Assembly (NCBI GenBank): GCA_038503075.1
Contig: JBCAML010000007.1
Span: forward strand, 868,001 to 932,000
Source of the DNA: Gyromitra esculenta
Taxonomy: Eukaryota > Ascomycota > Pezizomycetes > Pezizales > Discinaceae
DNA length: 64,000 bases
Direction: 5' to 3'
Shown here: positions 1 to 10,779 of the stretch, piece after piece
Layout of the letters: each line of letters begins with the position of its first letter
Numbering within the stretch: the stretch's first letter is position 1
The notes under the pieces: generated by a model
Seen by the model: only the letters and a program-made list of their open reading frames with translations
Database searches by the model: none
Told to the model about the DNA's origin: nothing
Made by a program: the position numbers and the translations under genes

Positions 1-737
1 GAAGTAAGGGAAACCCCGAAACTATTTGGAAGAATACATGTATATACAGTAAGGGGAGGCCACACGCTCGGAGTGGAGTCTGCCGCTGACTCAAGAACAT
101 CATATCACATAAGTAAAAACCGGAAACCACATGGTAAAGCGCAGTCGGACCTTGATATGAGGAATCTCGATATAATGGAAATTCGCAGTAACGGGCGGAA
201 GCTGGGCGCAACTTTGAGTTTCTAACACCACCTAAAATTTGCTACAAGGAAAAATTTGCTATAACGAATGAATTCTGACGAATTATGCACGTCCCTTGTA
301 ACAAGGTGCCACTGTATTAGAATCTGCCTTATCCGGCGCAGAGAGCATTTGGTTGGAAATGGAAAATGTATTTTTCCATGAGAGATATTATTTCTCTCAA
401 ACTGTAATATTGGTTGGCATCCCTATCCTCTCACGAACTACCTCCAAACCCACGAAAATCTAGTGATAATTTGTGATTAGACACAATGTTTAATGGATGG
501 CATTGTTTTACGGAAGATGGAATACTATCATTTGGCATATGTACTAAGCTCCCTTCGCTTTTCAGACCCATAATGGCGCAATAAGAGATACGTGTAAATA
601 CATGTTCAATCGAAGCTGTACTAGCTGGACTCAAAAGCGTATAAAAAAACGTACAGAAACATAAGAAAAAAAGGGTGAAAAGACGGGTAATAAATAACTC
701 AATTTCCATCCAAGGGAAAATAATACGCAAAAGTTAA
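1..737. other. Gene-free stretch at left edge
   Basis: No convincing coding sequence. A 99-codon reverse-strand frame (431-730) starts with a hydrophobic stretch, but it has no recognisable domain, and it is probably the 3' flank of the next gene. Confidence 0.5.
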
Positions 738-2323
738 TTAATGATGCTTTTCTAGACAAAGAATTCGCATCATACGACTTTGGTAAGGCTTCCTGTTCTG
801 CTTCTCACCCTCAATATATTCCTCTTTAATGAAATCCAAAAATTTCAGCACGTCGTCAATTGTAGACATAGCACCGAGCGAGACCCTTACTGCGCCTGTT
901 GGCTTCCCGCTCATAACGTCGTTCTCATCGCCACATACATGACCCTCCCTAAAATTCTTCTCCATCTCCGCCCCCGAAAGACCACAGAAATATGCAACAC
1001 CACCCGGATTACAATGGCCACCCGTACGGATATGTATATTCCGTTCCGCCGCCGCAAACTCAACACCCGAATATCCAATCCATTCGCCAGAGGCAGAGCG
1101 AAGGTTAAATGTGATCACCGGTCCTTGAACACGTGTATTTGCATAATCGCGCTCACAGTACAGATCCACAACCCTGACGCCCGTCTTTGGATGAGTTAGT
1201 GCCACTAAACGCTCCGCTAGGAACGAAGCGAGTGACGCTGTATGAATCGATATGCTCGCAAAGCTATCAAACAGCTTGAAATGAGATGTGATCGCGTGTC
1301 CTAAAGCGATGATAGAGTGGAAGGCGCAAGTCCCGTCTTCTAGATGGTCGTGTGGGTCCCCGTTGAGCTTTTTGGCCTTCCAGTCGACGTGGGCGATAAG
1401 GGAGTCGACTGTGCCACCTCCGAAGTAATGACGGGACTGAAGGATCTCGGCAGATGCACGGCGAACGATGAGGGCGCCGAGATTAGGGAAGCCAAACATT
1501 TTGTAGAAGCTTAGTGCAATGAAGTCTGGTGCTGAAGAGGCGTCGCTGAGATCAAGGGGCTTGGTCATTACGAGAGCAGCTGCGTCGAAGAGCGAATAGT
1601 AGTTTTTGCCTTGGCGGCGGAGACAACCCGACCATGTATTTTGTGGAAGACGACATCCAGAGAAGTTAGATTGGCCAGGCCAGGCAAAAAGGCCAACCCT
1701 GGTATCGTTGTTGGGCGATGGGGCCTTTTCAGCGGAAAGCCAGTTGTCGACTTCGTTATCTGACATGAAGCACTGAGAGGACTTTGCCAGTTCTCGAACA
1801 CCAACGATGGATGTATGGGCATCTCTATGGAATTTGTAATCGAAACCATCAGGATGGCCAGCAAAGGAATCTGCCACGAGTTTTATAGCTGCAGTAGCGT
1901 TGGCACAGAAGACAACGTCGTATTCTTCTGGGTTGGCACTGAAGAGCTCGAGAACCCGAAGTCGAACGAAGTCTATGGAGTTGGAGGCGAGTTTGGAAGA
2001 TGGGTTATGGGAGTGAGGATTTCCGTAGAGGTTTTTTCGAAGGTCGGCAGAGAAAGACTTGACCATGGAAGTACTGTATAAGGTTGTCCCGCTGTGATCA
2101 AGGTATGTTGCATCTAGTAATAATAGAGGATATGTTAGTCTGAGGTTCATTGCTAGGTGAAAGACCCAAGGGTATCATAGAGGGTAAAATATGATCTTGG
2201 GAGAAAAATGCAACGGTTTTACTTACTTTGAAGCTGAGGATATTCTTCTTTTCTAATCCTCTCAACACGGCGATTGTATCCTTGCCCAACCAGGGCCCGT
2301 CTTCTAGAGAATGAAGTCTGCAT
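738..2323 (-). CDS. Aminotransferase class V protein, MoCo sulfurase N-domain-like
   Basis: Two exons, 2323-2227 and 2113-738, joined across a 113-nt intron (donor GTAAGT, acceptor CTAG), give 490 residues. The short first exon supplies the family lead-in IRKEEYPQLQ, which runs straight into NATYLDHSGTTLY, the usual start of the molybdenum cofactor sulfurase desulfurase fold; without splicing the N-terminus makes no sense. The PLP lysine is in SFYKMFGFP (about residue 237) and a candidate persulfide cysteine is in GGHCNPGG (about 398). In the known family this domain takes sulfur from cysteine via PLP and passes it to the cofactor of xanthine dehydrogenase or aldehyde oxidase. The C-terminal MOSC cofactor-binding half is absent: the protein stops about 60 residues after the cysteine loop. 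It may therefore be a stand-alone cysteine desulfurase or lyase rather than a true Mo cofactor sulfurase. The fold is secure; the substrate is not. Confidence 0.88.
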
Positions 2324-5300
2324 TCTTTCTATAAAGTAGCGGCAGTGGTAACGATAATGGAATAGTAATATTTGGTAGGTCAAGAGACGAGTTTCTGAAA
2401 AAAAGTGTAGTGACCAGGACTAGTATCGAAATATCCAGTCTCCCACCAGGCCCCACCAGACTATTTATATAACCCGGTAACCTTCTGAATCAGATACGCA
2501 GCGTGTCCCCATGAATAATCGCAGTCATTGGCCATGGTTGGACAAAGGATGACCTATTCTCAGCTAAATAATCATATTTGACAATATCCACCTAGGATGC
2601 ATGAAATCCGCTGGCTGAGACGCCTGAACAGAGAGCTCAGTACGACCCCACCAGATGTTTCTGCGCATGCGCGCTGCTAGGTCACTCGTTTCTTGCTAAT
2701 CAAACGTAGTCCGCCACTAAACATAGAGTATTCGTCGAAATCGGTCTTGTGGGGTGGGATAAAAGGCAGATCAAAACTAAACTGAGGTTTATCATCCGTA
2801 TTTTCACATACTGTGACATGATTATTATTCCCTAGCACTAGATTTTAGTTACTCACTTCAAGGTCTGGAACAACCACACACATAAGACAACTCGTGAAAA
2901 AACTAAACTGATTTTTCTTGATCACCCACACCTACGACGAAAGCTATTTTCACTGCAGCTAATCATTTCTATCTACTTTCTTTTTCTTCTGATTGACTAT
3001 GGAGATAATTGTGGGTAAGTCTCAGCATCGCATGGACGTCATCCTGTATGTGTACAATGCAAGGCGTGTTCCTGGGACGAAGGTGATATTCCCGGCAAAG
3101 AGGGAAGACATGTCACGTATGTTTGCGGCAATGGCAGGCTATTACTATAGCTCGTGAAACATATCAAGTTCAATGGTAGAAATGAATCGTTTTACTGAGG
3201 GGTGGGTCCTAGGCCTAGGTTTGCCTCTAGGAGCAGGTTTCTCCGGTTTTTCTTCTCGCGATTCGGACTGCGTCGCATTATAGTAAATCACAACAGTTTA
3301 TCCCACGAGACATTAATAATTAGTTAGAGTTTTTGGAAATTTTGGCACTGACTATTTTCTGTCGAATTATTAGTCTTTCATCGTTACCTTCGTCCTATGG
3401 GTTATCAGACCATATGGCCACTCATCGTACCAAAAGCATGAGTTACTGATAATCCACAGCAAGAATAAAGTTTTGATACATGGGTATCCTCAGCCTCTGT
3501 GCGCCTTCCCGCCTCTTCGGAGGGTAAATATGACGCGCAGCCTTTGTGCCTGATCGAGTTATTGGGCTGCGACATCAGTTCCGCCGGCCAATAATCTAGG
3601 GAGCGCGGCAGTTGCTCGCTTATCGACAGCGCCTAAATGACGTCTGTAGGTCTCAACGCCACGAAGATGGGGGGGCAGGAACTGCAAGACAAGGAACTCT
3701 AGATGTGAGCGAAACTCAGGTCTCCCATCCAGATGACACAGTTTTTAGCGAATTGGAATTGAGATGATGTTTCCGGGTGTGAATTCTCCCCTGGGTGTAT
3801 GATCCATGTTACGGACAAGCGACACAACCCCTCGGCAGCTGGAATATGGAATTTAGGATGCCATGTGAGGTTTCTCAAGACGAACACCGGACCCCGAGAC
3901 GATCAATCGCACTCTTTTCGGGAATCGGGATGCCCGGTTGTCTAGATCTATCATCTCACGTAGCACGCGGTTGTGAGACTGCTACTTTTATATCAACTGA
4001 ATCACGGTTCGGTCAGGCGGGGGAACACTCGCTAGTAAGCCCACTCGATTTGGTATCCCAGTATTCCTATTCTGGAGGTTTCAAGAGTTCTTTTGTAGTA
4101 CTAAACCGAATACTGCCCAGATTCAGTCGCCTGTGGTATGTTTGACTCCGGTTCGAGAGGCAAAAGTGCCAAAGAAACCCAGGGAGAATACTAACTAATC
4201 ATCCAAGTACCCCTTCTGGTAATGATGAACGCAGGGTTCTCATTAAGTGCCGGGATAACAGATAGTTGTATCCGAGAACCTCTATGCTGATAGGTTATAA
4301 TATTCTGAACTATTTGTGATTCTGAATCAACATTATTTCACGTTTGGGCATCTACAGAGTTCTTGACCTCTTCAAGATGTCAAGAGATCGGGGAAAAAGA
4401 TGGGTGACACTCAAACTTTCTCAATGATGTATGAATTAAGAACCCCCAATACTCGGGATGGTCATTTCCATGTTCCCATCCAACTGGGGCTAACTAAGTC
4501 GCATGTAATAGCCCGTCCGCCTAACCCGGGCTAAGCTCGTTGATTGACTTGGGATTAGTGGCAACCAACCAGCTGCTGAGAACACTGAATAGCAGTAAGA
4601 AGAGAAGCCTTCGCTCCGTGATCTTCATAACCTGGAATGTAACCCAAGTTCCGAAATGGCCAAAACCCCTCCAGTTTTGGCAATCAGTCCTTATTTTGAT
4701 GGCAAGAAGTTTCGACTTTTGGGTGTCAAAATGAACGGCGATTGGAGATCTCAAATAGACCACGTGCATCCGCATCGGTACCTGCATCTCCCGAACCATT
4801 GCCGGTCTAGAATAGTGATGTAAATTTTTCGACAGAGAATATTTTGAGATCTCTGGGCTGCAGAGAACACGTACGACGAGACTTATCCAGGGTTTGGCAG
4901 GGGGGTTGCATCGCCGTTCCTCCAAGTTGAGGCAAGCGTGAGTCGCGGACCAGCGCAGAGTCGCCGCAGACTTGTCTTCATTTGAGCAAGTGGGGTGTGG
5001 GGAACGAGCAGGTGACCAGTTAGGGACTGGGCTGCGCAGGGACTACAGATGTCAAACATTTCGCTTGCTGCAGAAAGTTGCATTTATGGAAGCCACGATT
5101 GACCAGCTCCGCGAAGCCAAAAGAGTTCGCGAATCGAACTGGTTACAAACATGCGAGATGGGATGGAGTGCTGGGTCGGTACCGATACAGCGATATCCCT
5201 GGGTCCTAGCCCTCGGAAAACAGGGTTAGGGGACGCCCCTTTATCGATACGATAAGGCTAGGGTTTTGAGTACGCTTGACCACGAATTGTATCAATTACG

Positions 5301-5539
5301 GCCCAGCACTAGAAACGACCTTGATAATTACATGTAGATATGCACTGACTCAGAAAGTCTGCCACGACGAGCTCTGAGGGATTTGTCGAGGGCTTGGGTT
5401 GTTGGCAAGGGAGATTAGGCGGTGTGTGCGTGTGAGTGGTGGTGGTTTGTCGGTATGGGAAGTGCTGGATTTCCTCCATCCGCAGCACTGCACGGGCTAC
5501 CGCAATGCTTGCCGCATGATTTTCTTCCACGTCCCACTG
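2324..5539. other. Long gene-poor region
   Basis: About 3.2 kb with only short overlapping frames on both strands and no recognised domain, RNA gene or repeat pair. The stretch just left of 3000 is pyrimidine-rich, like a fungal promoter, and precedes a 52-codon frame (2999-3157) that I did not accept as a gene. Confidence 0.5.
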
Positions 5540-5652
5540 TCCTTCACCCATCCACCACCACCACACCTCCTTCTCTTCCATCGCCCTTCTTCCTCCTCCA
5601 TCCTTCCATCATCTGTTCCTCACCCTTTTCGCCTCCTTTTTCATCCTCCTAA
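5540..5652 (+). promoter_or_regulatory. Pyrimidine-rich tract upstream of beta-tubulin
   Basis: A dense run of C and T on the + strand, ending about 80 bases before the tubulin ATG at 5734. Such tracts are typical of core promoters of highly expressed filamentous-fungal genes and often mark the transcription start. Position and composition are seen directly; the role is inferred. Confidence 0.45.
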
Positions 5653-5733
5653 CGACCTCACGGAGCTTCTAGTTCTTGTCCTGTATCTCGCCTTTAATTA
5701 ATACTATCTACGTGACTATCAACCCGTCTCAGA

Positions 5734-7758
5734 ATGCGTGAAATCGTACTATTCCCTACTGCTTGACATTACGGGCTTTAATCTGCCTGCCCTTCTAAGC
5801 TCTGATTGCTAAAAAAAAAATTCTCGGCTCCTATAGGTTCATCTCCAAACTGGCCAATGCGTAAGATTCAACTTGTATCCCGTGGTTATTTTCATTTCCA
5901 TTTTTCTTCTTCTAACCCTTTAATCTACAGGGCAACCAAATTGGTAGTGCCTTCTGGTATGTATAGCTTAATTTCTCTTTCTGTCAAACAGCTCGATTTA
6001 TAAAGGTGTAAATTGTTAACATGGTTTTTTCGATATAGGCAAACAATCGGTGGCGAACATGGTCTTGATGGATCCGGAGTGTAAATTACCAACTTCCTCC
6101 GACAGTCTTGCTCACAGCTCAGTTACTGCGTCGATTCTAACATCACTATTTAGATATAATGGGACGAGTGATCTCCAACTCGAACGTATGAGTGTCTACT
6201 TTAACGAGGTAAATACAATTTACCCCTTTCTTGGAGCCGCATCCGCAGTGGCTTACGCGAATTAGGCTTCCGGAAACAAATATGTTCCCCGTGCGGTCCT
6301 TGTAGATCTTGAACCCGGTACCATGGACGCTGTTCGTGCTGGTCCTTTCGGTCAACTGTTCCGTCCCGACAACTTTGTCTACGGCCAGTCCGGAGCTGGT
6401 AACAATTGGGCGAAGGGACATTACACCGAAGGTGCTGAGCTTGTAGATCAAGTCTTGGATGTTGTTCGCCGTGAAGCTGAGGGATGCGACTGCCTTCAGG
6501 GCTTTCAGATCACTCATTCTCTCGGTGGAGGAACAGGTGCTGGTATGGGGACTTTACTTATCAGCAAGATTCGTGAGGAGTTTCCGGATAGGATGATGGC
6601 CACCTTCTCAGTCGTCCCTTCGCCCAAGGTCTCTGATACTGTTGTTGAGCCGTACAATGCTACTCTATCAGTTCATCAGTTGGGTAAGTTAATTACGCCC
6701 TCGTCTTGACTCTTGGGATACTAACTTGCACGTAGTTGAGAATTCTGACGAGACTTTCTGTATTGATAACGAGGTGAGTCGTATATTTTAGAAAATGAAA
6801 ATAAAATGTAAAGGTTGAACTAACAATATTCTCTTCTTCTTATAGGCCCTTTACGATATCTGCATGAGGACGCTCAAACTTGCCACCCCGTCGTATGGAG
6901 ATCTTAACCATCTCGTGTCTGCAGTCATGTCTGGTGTAACCACATGTCTTCGTTTCCCTGGTCAACTCAACTCTGATCTACGCAAACTTGCCGTCAACAT
7001 GGTTCCTTTCCCGCGTCTCCATTTCTTCATGGTCGGATTTGCACCTCTCACCTCGCGTGGTGCTCATTCCTTCCGCGCGACCACTGTGCCTGAGCTTACT
7101 CAGCAAATGTTTGACCCGAGAAACATGATGGCTGCTCCTGACTTCCGTAATGGTCGTTTCTTGACCTGCGCTACTTTCTTGTAAGCTTCACCTTCTTGTT
7201 TCTATCTTTGCAACATAAATATTAATATTCAATAACAGCCGCGGAAAAGTCTCTATGAAGGAGATCGAGGACCAAATGCATAATATTCAGACTAAAAGCT
7301 CTAGCTACTTCGTGGAGTGGATCCCGAATAATGTCCAGACCGCTTTGTGTTCTATCCCTCCCAAGGGACTTAAGATGAGCTCTACCTTTATCGGAAACTC
7401 GACCAGTATCCAAGAGATGTTCAAGCGCATCGGTGATCAGTTCATTGTCATGTTCAGGAGGAAGGCTTTCTTGCATTGGTATACTGGAGAGGGAATGGAC
7501 GAGATGGAATTCAGTAAGCCGCAAGTGCTTCCTCTTATTTGATATCTAATCTCTAACTGCTGCTTTTTTACCTGCTACAGCTGAAGCCGAGTCCAACATG
7601 AACGATTTGGTTGCGGAATACCAACAATATCAAGATGCTACCATCTCTGTAAGTTTACAAATTCTTAGTTCGTTTATACTCAGTTACTTACTATTTGGTC
7701 AAATTAGGATGGTGAGGATGAAGTTTACGAGGAAGAACTCCCGGCTGAGGAAGCTTAG
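5734..7758 (+). CDS. Beta-tubulin
   Basis: Eleven exons: 5734-5745, 5837-5860, 5931-5956, 6039-6080, 6154-6208, 6266-6683, 6736-6773, 6846-7180, 7239-7513, 7581-7648, 7708-7758. They total 1344 nt, or 447 residues, the normal family length. The product is the GTP-binding beta subunit of microtubules. The first exon encodes only MREI, and exons 2 and 3 only eight or nine codons each, the pattern of micro-exons usual at the 5' end of fungal beta-tubulin genes. The tubulin signature GGGTGAGMG is in exon 6. The acidic tail reads [13 protein letters not shown], carrying an aromatic residue. Residues known to govern benzimidazole binding are all the sensitive type: H6, Y50, F167, E198 and F200. The first donor is GTACTA, weaker than the rest. 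The gene looks intact and functional; I cannot tell whether it is the only beta-tubulin in the genome. Confidence 0.97.
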
Positions 7759-10700
7759 AGCTTTGTAGATAATGTAATACGATCACATATGCATATATGA
7801 GTATTATAATCTAGAGCAAAGGTGGCATCATTAGGAATCGGGAGAGAGGGCGACGATTATTCTTCTTTTGTTGGAATTTGAATGTATACCCATCTCTTTT
7901 TAATGGAGCGGATACGGATGGATAAAAACTGCTGGTGGGAAAGGGTGATGCTCCATAGTTTTGACTAATTTCAAACATGCATTGCTTTACTATCATGGCC
8001 ATTAGATTTTTTTTAGAGTGCGTGTATCAGTAATTGACTGTCTACTGCAGAAATAGCATCGCAATAAGATTGGGTGTAGGGAGGGAGGGATTGAGATCTT
8101 AGTGCCACCAGCCTGGGCCAATATACCGAGTGATAATCTATGATAAAATACTTTGGATGGTCATAGAGATATCGCAAGGGTAGAGGACCGTACCTCTTCC
8201 TATGCTTAGCCTTCCATAGCTGTGTGTGTGTATGTGTATATGTGCCAAGACACCACATATCCTTGGTAGGGATGCGACCAGTAAGTTTACATAGTAAATT
8301 ACAATAATACGGTATTGAGCTAAAAGTGAACACACCCTCTTTGATTTAAACACTTAACTAAGCCTGAGCCCCATGTGCCAATACCCCTTCTGAGAGGCCT
8401 ATTGTGACAATGTTCATGACATGAGTTCAGTGTGGTTACTGTGTCACCTGGCCAGTGCTAGATTTTACTGAGCCTAGTAGCAAATGAACCCTACGATACG
8501 TAATTTACGGTATTTAAGCTAATACGGTACCGTACGGTAAATTTACATATTTTACCGTATTTTTGCATCCCTAATCCTTGGGCAGTAGAGTAAAGCTGCC
8601 AACTTTTAAAGGGGTCTTGGAGTGATGCTAGCGTGGGGCTAGAGTCGCAATCTGGGTCGCTCCTGGTAGCAGCCTTAGGCTCTCGGATCCAGATAAGATA
8701 AAATCAGTGATGACATCGGCGCCACATTAGCCACGCCTCTCCAGTCCGGCCTCTAGCTTAGGAATCTCGGATAAAAGTCGTCAGCACAGCACCGAAGCAT
8801 CAGCATAAGTGATATTGGTATTCGCTGAGCTCAAGCTTAGCATAAACTATGCCTCGGTTTGGAGCCTTGGATTAGTGTGTCTATATGCTAGGTATGTAGT
8901 GTAATGAGAGCACTGAATGCTATCGAAAAGCCTAACCTTTACTTGCTATTTCATGGAGCCTATGGGTATGGCAAAGTTGGTATTCGTATAGCTAAAACAG
9001 GTACTTTCCTGAATAATATTAAGTTTGGCCGCGGAGTTTGGGCATTCTTTTACTGTTCCTGGACGCACGCGCGGTTTATTTACACCTAAACTCGTGAGCT
9101 ATTTCTTGACCTCCTATCCACTACTAGTAGATAACTAGAACAAAAAACCTGTGATGGACCCAGCCTGGACGGCCGGCTAATCTACAGGGTCTATGATCAA
9201 GTGCGTGAAGGTAGTCGAATAACCTCCCCTGGGAGGGTTGAGCTTGTGTCCATTCCCCTAGCCCCTCTTGGGGACACCATAACCGTTGCGCTGTGATAGC
9301 TGATAGTATTATAGAAAGCTCTGTGGGTATAACTTACTATCAGCCTATAGGGACTATGCAAAGAAAATTAATAAGGATTAGATATATCTTTAGGGTATCA
9401 TTCCTGTGATATACTATAGTTTTGACTTTCAATCACAATTAATTCCATCGAGCTAAACTCTTCTATTATCACTCGGGTAGAGTCCCTATCGCATCCTTTG
9501 CGTTTCGCCGTAGTGAGGTTTTAAAAAGCCGAAGCAAGTTTTCGCGGTCAGGAAACTAGTGGTAGTGGGACTAAGTGATGTGCTAGAGGCTATTACGAGT
9601 TTAGGCCCGAATCATAGGAAATCACGCATGTTTTATGCCTGTGGGACGCGTGAGAGGGGGGGGGAGGTCAAATCCCTTCCGATCTGAAATATTCACTGCG
9701 AATCATGCCAAAACCACTCCCTTAATAACGGGTAAATTATCCTGCTCCGTGATGCTTTATCAGGCATCGCTCCAATGTTTTAATTAACCTAGGGTGGTAC
9801 CACTGATGGACCGGTGTCAGGGCTGGGTGAGTGAGTTTTTGACATATCTGACACTTCTATTTATTGTTTGGCGGGATACGGTCTGTGGAAACATGTAGTG
9901 AGCCAATTTCTAAGACGAATGTTAATATGTTGAACCAGACTCTGTTGTCTTGAAACAACTACCGGGGGATTGGGTGTTCCGAGCTCTCTGTACAGATTAA
10001 TAGACACTTTATGGATATATATCAGGGGCGAGGCCTTCGTTGGCTTGCTAAATATACATTTGATAACTCAACGGGACGAGGTTTCACGAAGCAATACGAT
10101 TCCCACGTCCCCATTCCTGTTGTAGACCCAGCGATTCCTGAGCATTGACCAGGTGTAAGATGTTTAGATAAGTATCAAGGCTAGAGCAGGGTTTAGGCGA
10201 CAGGCGATGCAAGCTCTTCCCAGTCTGATAGTGGTCTGCCGAGAATTTGTGCGAGGAGGGCATCGGAAATCAGATGGCGAGATGGAGGTCCCCGCAGATC
10301 GGTATTTTGTCATGGATCTACAAACTTCATGCGGGACCGTCACCAACGTCACACCTACATGCAACTTTGAACTGACCACGGAAGCGAAAATTTTCGTCAA
10401 CTGTAAGGGAATGTGTCGCTGTCATAGACTTCATGATATTCCTACTTCCTTTACTCCTTTCCTGAATCCTTTCACTATCGCATTATCGCCTCCTCGAAAA
10501 CAAATGAAGCAACCAGATACACCAACCGTATATAACCCAAATAAAATCAACCCCCCCCATATCGCCGTGTCTTGCTGACTATGTATAATCCTTAGAATAT
10601 ACGCACTGGAAGCAAAGAGATAACAAAAGAGAATATTCTGGTAAATAATCTTACAAGGAAGATTATTTTCTCAACATAGGAAATAAACCAGAAACCAACT

Positions 10701-10779
10701 ACTAGAAAAATAAGAAAAAAGAAACAAATCGTGGAAACATAATCAAATACAACGAAGATATTTCCTCTACATGTCTGTC
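7759..10779. other. Gene-poor region with one mobile element
   Basis: About 3 kb between tubulin and the large reverse-strand gene. It contains a TG-rich simple repeat near 8221-8244 and the hAT-type element described separately. The longest frames (10207-10578 forward, 10164-10400 reverse) overlap each other and lack any recognisable domain. Confidence 0.55.
8267..8573. mobile_element. Short hAT-type non-autonomous element
   Basis: A 307-bp element with inverted ends TAGGGATGC / GCATCCCTA, flanked on both sides by the identical 8-bp sequence ATCCTTGG (8259-8266 and 8574-8581). A TAGGG-type end plus an exact 8-bp target duplication is the hallmark of hAT transposons. The interior is AT-rich, with repeated ACGGTA/TACCGT motifs near the right end and no coding capacity, so it is a MITE-like derivative mobilised in trans. 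Confidence 0.85.

Noticed and set aside
431..730. 99-codon reverse frame with hydrophobic start
   Set aside because: Sits immediately downstream of the sulfurase-like gene in its probable 3' UTR, with no family or secretion-site support.
2999..3157. 52-codon forward frame after a pyrimidine-rich stretch
   Set aside because: Start context looks promoter-like, but the frame is short, has no homologous motif and a donor-like GTAAGT begins within its sixth codon. Not enough support for a gene.
9119..9300. GC-rich stretch with inverted CCTCCC/GGGAGG-type bases resembling structured RNA
   Set aside because: No tRNA-type T-loop or conserved RNA fold could be drawn; no tRNA was recognised anywhere in the window.
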